From positions 1 to 33,684 of the forward strand of contig NZ_JAAFYZ010000104.1 in assembly GCF_018274385.1 (NCBI RefSeq): 33,684 nucleotides of DNA, read 5' to 3'. How positions within the stretch are numbered: the first letter of the stretch is position 1; each line of letters opens with the position of its first letter. The DNA is from Catenulispora pinistramenti. Its GTDB lineage: Bacteria > Actinomycetota > Actinomycetes > Streptomycetales > Catenulisporaceae. Below, one piece after another: positions 14,830 through 22,745 of the stretch. The notes beneath the pieces are model-generated. The model was not told the origin of the DNA. It saw nothing but the letters and a program-made list of their open reading frames with translations, and did not search any database. Made by a program: the position numbers and the translations under genes.

Positions 14830-15396
14830 GTGAGCTGGTGTTGGGTCGCAATGTACGGTCCATGGCGTCAGAGCGAGCGCGGTCCGAGCGACGTCTCGCA
14901 GTCTGTCCGTCAGGGCGGCTACTCGAATTTCGAGACGTTTGATTCCGCCGAGACCGCTCGAAACAACCTCCAGAACTGGCTGGAAGGCTACGGGAATGGC
15001 CAAGGTCCCGGTGCAGCGCTGTGTGGGGCGTTGCTGCGGAGCTCTTCGACGACCGGGCCCTTTGCCATCTGGCATATGGAGCCGCCCTGGTGCTACATGG
15101 TCTTCCAAATCCCACCCGGGCTGGACCCTGTCCAGGGAGCCCTCGTGACGTGGAATGACTGGAAGCCGGAAGCGCTTGCCCGGTTCCAATACGTGATGGG
15201 TTCAGCTGCCCTCAAGAGCCAGTCGGCGTCCGACCGCGCCCACAATCAGCCTCATCTATGGTTTCCCTACGGTGGTCCTGCCTCCGGCGGTCCATCTCGC
15301 GGCACGACGCGTGGCAACAGCTCCGCGGCCGGTGGAGGGTGCGCCCTCGCGCTGCTTACTCTAGTTCTCGGTGTAGTCGCAGTGCTGCTGTTCTAG
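14830..15396 (+). CDS. Hypothetical protein with C-terminal membrane anchor
   Basis: The GTG at 14830 is chosen because GGGAGGAGC lies upstream at suitable spacing and the frame before it has no coding character. The 188-residue product has a Trp-rich soluble domain (VSWCWVAMYGPWRQSERG, FAIWHMEPPWCYMVFQIPPG, WNDWKPEALARFQYVMGSAA) and a Gly/Ser-rich linker. It ends in a single hydrophobic segment (GCALALLTLVLGVVAVLLF) at the very C-terminus. This is tail-anchored topology with the domain in the cytoplasm. Its stop overlaps the stop of the convergent gene in a shared CTAG. Function unknown. Confidence 0.65.
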   Translation: MSWCWVAMYGPWRQSERGPSDVSQSVRQGGYSNFETFDSAETARNNLQNWLEGYGNGQGPGAALCGALLRSSSTTGPFAIWHMEPPWCYMVFQIPPGLDPVQGALVTWNDWKPEALARFQYVMGSAALKSQSASDRAHNQPHLWFPYGGPASGGPSRGTTRGNSSAAGGGCALALLTLVLGVVAVLLF

Positions 15397-16589
15397 CCGT
15401 CGCTGGTGCGGATCACGTCGTAGGGCAGATCAGGGTTCGCACTGTGATTGTTGGCGCGGCTGTTCTCAGCATGGATATTGAGTAGTGCTGTGGACACAAC
15501 GTCGGCCAGTGTCTGCGGCACAGCCGAGTGGCGGATCGCCTTACCCAGCAGATGCCAGTCGTGCGGGTCCAGGTGCTGCTCGCCGACGGTATCCACCGCC
15601 GACCAGATCGCCTCGTATAGGGCGGCGTCGCGCTCGGCCCTCTGGCGCGCGGTCGGTCTGGCCTCAGCGGCGGGCGGCGGCTCGGTTTCCTCCAGGCCGT
15701 TCTCGCGGCGGAACTCGCGGTTGGACTCGTCGCCGTGCTCCTCGTCCAGGAACTCGCAGTGCCGGTCGAAATGCTCCTCGACCCACTCCCATAGGGCGTC
15801 CTCGTCTCCGCGATCCAACATCCTGCGCGGCACCTTCAGTGTCCATCGCTCATCGGTCCAGGTGTCGGCCTGGGTGCTGACGATAACGTAGACGCCGTCG
15901 ACGGTGCGCCGCTCGAAGTCCAAGTCCGACGCCTCATTCCCGGACAGGATCGTCGGGCGTTCGGTGATCCGGGTGAACACGCCGTCTGCGACGGCGAAGA
16001 ACTGCTCGCCGACGGCGACGACGTCGCCGATCGACAGTGAGCGGTGGCCGCGGCGCCGGTAGTCCACGGCCCGCGGATCCGGCGGGCCGAACGTCGGGTC
16101 ATCGCCGACGTTCAGCAGCGTCCACACGTCGTCGCAGATGTCGTACGGGTCCACGTCGGCCGCGGTGTCGGTGAACACCTCGTGCAACCGGTGACCCGGG
16201 GCATAGGTGTCGAAGCGAGCATCGAGATTGTGGAAGGCGCGCACGTGCACCGTCTTGTCGTCTTCGGCGCCGAGGGTGCCGGCATGGGTGATGATGTGCA
16301 GGAGCATGTTCGGGTCGTCCGGCAGGCCGTCGCGGTCGGTGGGCTCGGTGGTGATGGTGTCCTCCGGGTTCGGTGCGGTGTCGTTGGTCGTGGGTGGCAG
16401 GGTGCAGGGCCCGGTCAGCGCCGCCAGGTAGACCGGGACCAGCCCGGGTGTAGTGGCGCGGGCGTTGTTCAGGTCCGCGCTGATGGCACGGCCGGTGTTG
16501 GCGTCCACGGCGCAGTGCACGAAGTGGTGGCAGCCGGACTGGGCCGCGTGGTGCTCGGGGGTGTCGAAGCCGTCGAACTCATCGCTCAT
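15393..16589 (-). CDS. Hypothetical protein, phage/plasmid type (398 aa)
   Basis: The ATG at 16589 is used; a TTG at 16598 fits the AAGGAG site better and would add three residues. The N-terminus (MSDEFDGFDTPEHHAAQSGC) precedes a His/Cys-containing region (CHHFVHCAVDANTG). In the middle is a phrase I recognise from Streptomyces mobile-element proteins of unknown function (RSLSIGDVVAVGEQFFAVAD). A strand-rich block (RTVDGVYVIVSTQADTW) is followed by acidic helices (ALWEWVEEHFDRHCEFLDEE) and a helical tail. It follows the methyltransferase gene by 38 bases and is probably co-transcribed with it. It is acidic and cytoplasmic. Function unknown. Confidence 0.75.
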   Translation of the reverse strand: MSDEFDGFDTPEHHAAQSGCHHFVHCAVDANTGRAISADLNNARATTPGLVPVYLAALTGPCTLPPTTNDTAPNPEDTITTEPTDRDGLPDDPNMLLHIITHAGTLGAEDDKTVHVRAFHNLDARFDTYAPGHRLHEVFTDTAADVDPYDICDDVWTLLNVGDDPTFGPPDPRAVDYRRRGHRSLSIGDVVAVGEQFFAVADGVFTRITERPTILSGNEASDLDFERRTVDGVYVIVSTQADTWTDERWTLKVPRRMLDRGDEDALWEWVEEHFDRHCEFLDEEHGDESNREFRRENGLEETEPPPAAEARPTARQRAERDAALYEAIWSAVDTVGEQHLDPHDWHLLGKAIRHSAVPQTLADVVSTALLNIHAENSRANNHSANPDLPYDVIRTSDG

Positions 16590-16627
16590 GGTCAGCAAGG
16601 GGCGCTCCTTGGCGGACCATCGCCGGT

Positions 16628-17741
16628 TCAGGCCGCAGCTGGCAGAACGTCGTCGGCGCGGTCGGGGTGATGGGTGCCGAGGCGGCCAGTGCGGTTCCAC
16701 TGCTCGTCGCTTTGAAGCAGGAGCTTGAACGCCGCGTATGCCTGTGCCGGGACGACGCCGTTGCCGATGCGGGCGAGCTGTTCGTTCACCGGCACGTCGG
16801 GGACTTCGGTGACCCAGCCTTCGGGCAGGCCCATCAGCCATTCGCAGAACCGCGGGGAGAGTTTGATTCCGCCGCGCGGGCCGCGCATCACCGGCACCGG
16901 GGCAGCTTTACGGGTCAGCACTTCCCACCGGCGGACCGCCGCGGCGAACTTGCCCCACCACTGGGGCGGCGAGTGCGGTCCGGCGGGTGCCTGGTCCTCG
17001 GGCTGGACGTGCAGCAGGAAGCACACCTCGTCGGCCAGGGTCGGGCCGTGTCCGCCGGCTTTGCGTTTGTCCGGGTGCTGTGCGGCGCCGTTGCTCCCCA
17101 GGTTCGCCGTGGGCGTCTTGAACAGCGCCTCCGGCTCCGGGAGCATCTCGCTGGTTTCCCGGTACAGCCGGACCACCACCGTCACCAAGTCCTCCCCACC
17201 GGCGTGGCTGGGGGAGTTGAAGGTGGGTCCGCGCTTGCCGTCGGCTGCCCTAGGCGTGGGAAGGAGTGGCGATGGCGAACCACCGCTCACGCTGATGGGC
17301 GGCACCGATATCTGAAGCTCGAAGAGTTGTCCATTTCGTGTCATACCCGTCTTGGTGAAGCGATGTGAGCACCGCGCCTTGTCCCCGATTTCGGATTGCG
17401 CTGACGTTCTCCAGGAACACGTATCGGGGTCGAATGATCCGTACAGCCTGGGCGATGGTGAACCAGAGTCCTGATCTTTCACCGGTGATGCCCTTCCTTG
17501 TTCCGGCATCGGAGATGTCCTGGCAGGGGAACCCGCAGCTGATGATGTCCACCTCGCCGCGCAGCGCCTCCCACTCGATCTTTCGGGCGTCGCCCAGATT
17601 CGGGGCGTCGGGGAAGCGCTCGGCCATGATCTTGCAGGCGGCCGGATGCACTTCCGCGACCACCGTGGTCACGTGGCCGGTGAGCGCTTCCACAGCGAGG
17701 GCCAGGCCGCCGTAGCCGGCGCACAATTCCAGGATGGGCAT
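16628..17741 (-). pseudogene. DNA C5 cytosine methyltransferase, split by a frameshift
   Basis: The 17741-17250 frame (163 aa) holds motif I (LELCAGYGGLALAV), motif IV with the catalytic Cys73 (GFPCQDIS), motif VI (ENVSAI) and motif VIII (QRERWF). It stops right after FAIATPSHA. The adjacent frame continues at once with LLPTPRAADGK and the target-recognition region, ending with motif X (RIGNGVVPAQAYAAF) and stop at 16628. Together they make about 370 residues, normal for the family. One base is off between about 17290 and 17253. The gene may be a pseudogene or carry a sequence error. It may also be a two-subunit enzyme like M.AquI, with the second part starting at GTG 17290 or ATG 17344. All catalytic motifs are intact. 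It would methylate cytosine C5 at an unknown site. Confidence 0.75.
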
Positions 17742-17753
17742 CGGCTCGCTTTC

Positions 17754-18258
17754 TCATCGTGGGTCCGTCACGACGTGTGGGTTCAGTCCTACGAGCGCTC
17801 GGCGCAGCACAGTGAGTACATGCCGTGCCGCCGCTACCGTGCTGGTCTCTCGGCCCTGGCCAGGAATCAGTTCACTGATGTCTACGGCGACTTCACGGCC
17901 GTTGGCGGTCAGGAACACGCTGGCCGACCGCGAGTCCAGGCCGGACCAGTCGGGGCAGCAGCCCGTCCTCGACCGCGACCTTCACGATCAGGTCGATGTG
18001 CTTGGGACCAGCGGTGATCCGGCCCACCGGGTCGAGCCCGGCCGATGCCAGCAGGTGTTCCAGGGCGCCGTCGGACAGGGCGGGCAGCTCGGGGGCGACG
18101 CCTGCGGCGCGGTCGTGCGCGTCCATAGCGGACCGGGCACGGCAGACTCGGTGCAGCAGGTCCTGCTGCTCCGGGCTCAACAGGTGGTCCCAATCGCGTG
18201 GGTCGTGGTTGTCGCCGATCGTGGCCAGGATGCGCACCATGCGCGGCACATCGGACAT
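17754..18258 (-). pseudogene. Hypothetical protein interrupted by a frameshift
   Basis: The ATG at 18258 opens a helical protein (MSDVPRMVRILATIGDNHDP, LLSPEQQDLLHRVCRARSAM, GPKHIDLIVKVAVEDGLLPR) whose frame ends at 17893 after an Arg/Pro-rich, non-native-looking tail. From about 17940 another frame carries the expected continuation (DSRSASVFLTANGREVAVDI, TVAAARHVLTVLRRALVGL) to a TGA at 17754, two bases inside the methyltransferase leader. The local sequence contains CTGG twice, ten bases apart, so a 10-bp insertion could explain the shift. The uninterrupted first part (17893-18258, 121 aa) may still be made. No motif is recognised. Confidence 0.55.
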
Positions 18259-18458
18259 TGTCAGGCCACCCAGGAATCCGGGGGCGTCGTAGTACCTGGA
18301 GTGCGTGATGGGGGCGTTCCTTTCAACGTGTCCCGGTTCCGTCTAGACGGTGCGAGCCGGGGTCGAAAGTCGGTTTCGGGTACGGCCGGACCGGCAGCGC
18401 GACGCGCATGCGCCGGCGGAAGCGGGCGCCGGTGCGGCGTCGGAGGTGAGCTGACGGC

Positions 18459-20288
18459 TCACGCCGACTCAGGATCATCATCGATCCAGCTGCTGCGGCA
18501 GCCCGCCGGGCACAGATCGTCGTCGTAGGTGTCGGTGACGCTCACGAGAGACCATGGACACCAGTCGCCGAGGTCGTTGCGGTGGTCGGCGAATACGCGC
18601 GGCAGTTCCTCCGTGAGCTGGTCCACGGCTGCGTTCACCGCGTCTGACACGGCGGCCACGGCCCTCGCCGGTGCAGTGCGCATGCCCGGGTTCGTGGACT
18701 GTACGGGGGCGGTGCGGGTCGCTCGCTGGTGCCGGGTCAGCAGGTCGATCACGGCGTCGGTGGGCACGGCCCAGCCCAGTACGTGCCCCTCGTCGTATCC
18801 GGCGCTGCTGTAGCGCACAAGTAGCCAGTGCCCAGCGGAGCCGGGCTTCTCCGAGGCGGTGATGCCGAACCAGTGCTTGCGCGGACCGTTCACGGAGACG
18901 ACCATGCAGAACCCGCCGGTCTGCGCCACATCATGCTCGATGCCGGCTGCGGACAGCGCGGCCGTGATCGGGTCAAGCCCCTGAGAGGTGGCAGCGGCAA
19001 GACACGCCTGTCCATAGCTTGGCTCCGCGGAAGGCTCAGAGGCGAAGGATTCGATGATCCAGGAGTCCAGCCCTGCCCCGCTGTTGACCTCCAGCCAGGC
19101 CAGAGTGAACCGGGCGTACTCCACCTGCGCCGGGTCCACCTGCTCCGGAAAAAGAGTGCTGGCCAGAGCCATCGCGGCCGGGAAGGCACGCACCGCGTAC
19201 TCGATCTCGTCCAGCGCCCGCCAGCGCAACGACGCCGGCCACGCGTGCAGATCCACCACCCGGCGGGCAGTCCACTCCAGCGCGGTCGTCGCATCCGAAG
19301 CCTTGCCGTCGAAGGCAGCGCCCAGATCCAGGGTGTACATGCGCGGCTCAGGTCCGTGATGGACGGACTCCGACGGATCGTCGGGGCGCCGGATGTTCAG
19401 CACGTACACCGGCTCCGGCGCGCGCCAGGTGTTCAGGTTCGCCATGGCGGTAGTGATTCGGGAGGCCATGCATTCCAGCACCTCCCGTACCGCGGCGGCG
19501 GTGACGGGCTGCTTGTGCTGGTTGTAGTGGTTGCCGGTGAAGTCGCCGGCCAGGATGGCCATCGTCTGAACGTCCACGCCGGGGATGTCGACCGGCAGGT
19601 TGATCCAGCCGCCTTCGCTGTCCTGGGCGGGGCCGTCGGTGACGAAGTAGACGGCACCGGGCAGCAGGTCGGTCTCGACGGCGGCGTGGAAGAGGTCGGC
19701 CAGGTATCCGCCGTCGTCGGTGCGCAGCTGCGCACCGGGCTCCAGGCCGAGCCGCCGCATCAGGGCTCGGATGTGGTGCTCGGTGTAGACGGGCATCCGG
19801 CCGCTCAGGCACACCGTGCCGGGCAGCTCGGCCGCGACGATGGTCAGTAGCCGCGCCTGCGGTTCGGGTCCGATCGGTGCCCACTCGGCCTCGGGTAGGT
19901 GCTCGGTCTCCCGGTCGCCTTTGAACACCTTCAGCGACTGGTCGGCCAGGTCGAAGACGTAGGCGTATTCCTCTGCGAACACTTCGGACCCGGAGCCGGT
20001 CATGTCGAAGTCTTCTTCGGCATAGGCGACCCCCACGCCGGGGACGTCCAGGCCGTGGCTGAGGCGCGTCGCCCAGTCGGCGGTGAATGCGGTGTCCGTG
20101 GAAAGCAGGGACCAGCCGGCGCGGTGCTTAAGCAGTGTGGTGCGCAGCTGGCCCAGGTCGCGGAAGAAGGTGTTGGTGTAGATGTCGCGCAGCACCGGCA
20201 GCCGCCCCTCGGGGTAGCCGTCGGAATGCACGTAGATGCCGGTGATGGACTCGCCGTCGTCGAACGCGACGACGGAGCGGGTACTCAC
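18459..20288 (-). CDS. Large hypothetical protein, phage/plasmid type (609 aa)
   Basis: The GTG at 20288 has GGGAG six bases upstream. The first 30 residues (STRSVVAFDDGESITGIYVH, then SDGYPEG) resemble the start of a common phage/bacterial family of unknown function that begins MGTRS and has a DGYP motif. The remainder is a mix of alpha/beta domains: VYFVTDGPAQDSEGGWINLP, RMYTLDLGAAFDGKASDATT, and a late HWFGITASEKPGSAGHWLLV block. Its C-terminus holds Cys residues (WCPW, DDLCPAGC). No membrane segment is present. An intrinsic terminator ends the upstream gene just before this start, so this gene probably has its own promoter or depends on read-through. Function unknown. Confidence 0.75.
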   Translation of the reverse strand: MSTRSVVAFDDGESITGIYVHSDGYPEGRLPVLRDIYTNTFFRDLGQLRTTLLKHRAGWSLLSTDTAFTADWATRLSHGLDVPGVGVAYAEEDFDMTGSGSEVFAEEYAYVFDLADQSLKVFKGDRETEHLPEAEWAPIGPEPQARLLTIVAAELPGTVCLSGRMPVYTEHHIRALMRRLGLEPGAQLRTDDGGYLADLFHAAVETDLLPGAVYFVTDGPAQDSEGGWINLPVDIPGVDVQTMAILAGDFTGNHYNQHKQPVTAAAVREVLECMASRITTAMANLNTWRAPEPVYVLNIRRPDDPSESVHHGPEPRMYTLDLGAAFDGKASDATTALEWTARRVVDLHAWPASLRWRALDEIEYAVRAFPAAMALASTLFPEQVDPAQVEYARFTLAWLEVNSGAGLDSWIIESFASEPSAEPSYGQACLAAATSQGLDPITAALSAAGIEHDVAQTGGFCMVVSVNGPRKHWFGITASEKPGSAGHWLLVRYSSAGYDEGHVLGWAVPTDAVIDLLTRHQRATRTAPVQSTNPGMRTAPARAVAAVSDAVNAAVDQLTEELPRVFADHRNDLGDWCPWSLVSVTDTYDDDLCPAGCRSSWIDDDPESA

Positions 20289-20317
20289 AGATAACTCCCG
20301 GAACGGTTGGGGGCATG

Positions 20318-20348
20318 AAAAAAGCCGCCCGTGCGATATGCGGGCGGC
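20318..20348 (-). terminator. Intrinsic terminator (hairpin plus T6)
   Basis: On the minus strand GCCGCCCG (20348-20341) pairs with CGGGCGGC (20331-20324) around a 9-base loop and is followed immediately by TTTTTT (20323-20318). It lies 17 bases after the stop of the 528-residue gene and 30 bases before the next start. It is the cleanest rho-independent terminator in the window. Confidence 0.85.
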
Positions 20349-20364
20349 CGCGGGTGGGGCGGGG

Positions 20365-21951
20365 CTATGCGGCCAGGCTCACGTGGACGTCGGAGTCGTG
20401 GTCGACGATGTTGCGGTCCTCATCGAAGGCGTCCCACGCCGCGTCCATCGCGTCGTCCTCGTCGGTGGCCTCGACGGTGTACTGGTAGTCGCGGCGTCGG
20501 CTGATCTGTACGGTCCACAGTTTCGGCTCGTCGTCCTCAGGGGCCGGAGTCTGCGGTGGCGTGGCGGGCGGGGCGGAGGCCAGACGGCGGCGGTAGCGGC
20601 GGTGGGTGCGGCCCAGCACGGCCCCGAGCGGGAAGCGGGCGGCCAGGGCCAGCATCTCCTCGGCCAGCTGGGCGACCCCGTCGGCATCGGCGCCGTCGGG
20701 CGCGCCGCTCTCGGCCTTAACCAACAGTCGGTGCAGATCCTCGCGGCTGATCGGCACGTCGGCCACCGCGAAGGTGGTGGTGCGCTCCCGGGAGTCCACT
20801 CCCAACAGTGAGTAGGTGCAGCCGCAGGCGCCGAACGGCTGCGGGTGTAAGCAGGGTCCGGGATACACGATCTCCCCGGGTAGGGTGCGGCAGAAGTCGT
20901 AGGCGTCGCGGCCCTGGGTCTGGGCGGTTGCGACCAGCAGCCGCTGTACCGGCGCCTCGGCCGTCTTCGGCTCGGGCTTCAGCTCGGGCTGGCGGGTTTC
21001 GGCGTGGAAGTGGTTGAGCCCGGTGTCCAGCAGCCCGAACGGGTCCATGCGCGCGTCGTGGGCGTAGCGCAGCAGGTCGGCGATCATGTCGGAGATGTGC
21101 TGTCCCCAATCCGGTAGAGACAACTCCTCGATGCGGTCGAGGCCCTGGTAGTGCTCGATGAGGGCTTCGGCGCGGCGGACGGGGACCGGGACGGCGTGCA
21201 GCAGGGGCCAGCCGTCGGCGGCATCCCACTCGATCCGGTTCCGGTAGCTGGTCTTGTCCAGACCGAGCGCGGCGATCAGTTCGCCGCGCAGCCTTTCGAC
21301 AGAGCGGTGGGCGCCTACGGCCGCCACGGTGCCGGTGCCGTGGATCTGGTAGCTGTAGCAGTCAACGGCCTTCAACAGCGTCCAGTGGTTCACGTCCAGG
21401 CGGCGGTGGAGATACGCCGGGGGATCGTCATCGGCGTCGGCGGTGAGGTTGACGGCAGTGTAGTTGGCGTCGGTGAGGATCTGGCCGACCTCGTCCGCCT
21501 CGACGCCGTTGGCTAGGTCGCGGTCGCAGATGGCGGTGGTGAGGGCGCGGATGTGTGAGGTGCCCACGATGAACGGGGACGTGTCCATGGCCTGTGAGGG
21601 CATGCCGGGGGCCAGGGCGCGGCGGGCCAGAGTTTGTGCAGCCTGGCCGGGCTCGACGTGTGAAGTCGGAGGGGCTGCGAGCATCTCGGAGGCCATGCGG
21701 GATTCCGGCAGGAGCCCAGGGTAGATCTTCGTCTGGGACAGGGTGTCCAGGGATGCGGCGGTGACCTTCTCGTCGTCGGCGGCGTACCAGTCGGTGTCGC
21801 TGTCGAACCATTCGGTCAGGTCATCGCGGGCCCACTGAAGAAAGGCGTCGCGGAAGGTGGGGCCGGTCAGGGCGGTGGCGTAGAACGAGCCGTCGTCGAT
21901 GCCGGGCTGGCGGAACAGCATCGTCCACTCGGTGTTCGGGCTGGTGTGCAT
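20365..21951 (-). CDS. Large hypothetical protein (528 aa)
   Basis: The ATG at 21951 (MHTSPNTEWTMLFRQPGIDD) is preceded by CGGAGG seven bases upstream; the frame extends upstream only as a shadow. The product has aromatic-rich N-terminal helices (FLQWARDDLTEWFDSDTDWY), a His-containing middle (HIRALTTAICDRDLANGVEA, ISDMIADLLRYAHDARMDPF) and a Cys cluster near 390 (CLHPQPFGACGC). An acidic tail ends in DYQYTVEATDEDDAMDAAWD. No catalytic motif is identified. Its start lies inside the 3' end of the upstream gene, and an intrinsic terminator follows its stop. Function unknown. Confidence 0.75.
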   Translation of the reverse strand: MHTSPNTEWTMLFRQPGIDDGSFYATALTGPTFRDAFLQWARDDLTEWFDSDTDWYAADDEKVTAASLDTLSQTKIYPGLLPESRMASEMLAAPPTSHVEPGQAAQTLARRALAPGMPSQAMDTSPFIVGTSHIRALTTAICDRDLANGVEADEVGQILTDANYTAVNLTADADDDPPAYLHRRLDVNHWTLLKAVDCYSYQIHGTGTVAAVGAHRSVERLRGELIAALGLDKTSYRNRIEWDAADGWPLLHAVPVPVRRAEALIEHYQGLDRIEELSLPDWGQHISDMIADLLRYAHDARMDPFGLLDTGLNHFHAETRQPELKPEPKTAEAPVQRLLVATAQTQGRDAYDFCRTLPGEIVYPGPCLHPQPFGACGCTYSLLGVDSRERTTTFAVADVPISREDLHRLLVKAESGAPDGADADGVAQLAEEMLALAARFPLGAVLGRTHRRYRRRLASAPPATPPQTPAPEDDEPKLWTVQISRRRDYQYTVEATDEDDAMDAAWDAFDEDRNIVDHDSDVHVSLAA

Positions 21952-22315
21952 GCACAGCCTCCGGTGCGCGAGGGGGCAGGGGGATCTGGACTTCGACCAG
22001 GTCGGCGCGGCGCAGCGGATGAAGTCGGCAGTACAGGGAGCCGGTGGCCACGGTGCGTTCCTCATCGACGTACAGCACCAGCACCCACTCCTCGGTTTCA
22101 GTGCCGAAGAACGTCGCCGCCGTGGGTTTGGGCGCGCCGATATCGAACCCAGCCAGGTCGCCGGCGGTGAACCGCACGCCCGATTCCTCGACGTGATCTG
22201 CCTCGGTGTGGACGGCAACCAGGGAGCGCCACCGGTCCCGGATTCGGATCGTGTCATCGGCGAGCAGGTCTGCGGGCCTTACCAGTCCAGCTGTCCACAG
22301 CGTGCGGGCGGTCAC
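21821..22315 (-). CDS. Hypothetical protein with anomalous C-terminus (164 aa)
   Basis: The GTG at 22315 overlaps the upstream stop (GTGA, 22312-22315), with GGGAGGGG ahead of it. The first 118 residues look native and strand-rich (IRIRDRWRSLVAVHTEADHV, FFGTETEEWVLVLYVDEERT, ADLVEVQIPLPPRAPEA). From about 119 the sequence turns into an Arg/His/Pro-rich shadow of the next gene, which starts at 21951, giving an unusually long overlap of 131 bases. The natural stop was probably near the next start and has been lost by a point change or small indel. Function unknown. Confidence 0.6.
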   Translation of the reverse strand: MTARTLWTAGLVRPADLLADDTIRIRDRWRSLVAVHTEADHVEESGVRFTAGDLAGFDIGAPKPTAATFFGTETEEWVLVLYVDEERTVATGSLYCRLHPLRRADLVEVQIPLPPRAPEAVHAHQPEHRVDDAVPPARHRRRLVLRHRPDRPHLPRRLSSVGPR

Positions 22316-22710
22316 GGCTGTGCCCCTCCCTGTGTGGTCAGGATGTCTTCGATGATGGCCAGAACCTCGGTTGTGCTGGCGGTGGGGTTGAACAGGCGGC
22401 GTGCGGTGGCGGTGTCGATGCCCAGCAGCCGCTGCGCGGTCAGGGATATGCGTGCGCTGTCGGGCAGCGTCTCCGGGCGCACCGCCGAGCTGGTCAGCAC
22501 GTGACGGCGCCGGGCGTGATCCGCCCGGCAGCGGGCACGGCGCCAGTCGAACCGGCCGCCGGAGAGCACGATCGCCCAGCCCCCGGCGCAGTGCGTAGTG
22601 AACGATGCTGTCCCGGTTTTGACCCGGGCTGCCCAGAACCGGTTGTCGTGAAGGTGTGGACGGGTGCGTATCCGGTCGGCGACGTCGAGCAGCAACTGGC
22701 GATTGGGCAT
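22312..22710 (-). CDS. Hypothetical protein, phage-type small protein (132 aa)
   Basis: The ATG at 22710 (MPNRQLLLDVADRI) is chosen because AGGAG lies seven bases upstream; a GTG at 22749 that overlaps the clamp gene's stop is possible but lacks a site. The order of phrases (HDNRFWAARV, then FTTHCAGGWAIVLSGGRFDW, then AQRLLGIDTATARRLFNP) resembles a small actinophage family of unknown function with a CxAGWA core followed by LLGLxxxxAxxLF. It lies in one transcription unit with the beta clamp upstream and the 164-residue gene downstream. Confidence 0.7.
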   Translation of the reverse strand: MPNRQLLLDVADRIRTRPHLHDNRFWAARVKTGTASFTTHCAGGWAIVLSGGRFDWRRARCRADHARRRHVLTSSAVRPETLPDSARISLTAQRLLGIDTATARRLFNPTASTTEVLAIIEDILTTQGGAQP

Positions 22711-22745
22711 GAAGTGCTCCTGTGCGGGTGTAGCGGCCGCTGCGG

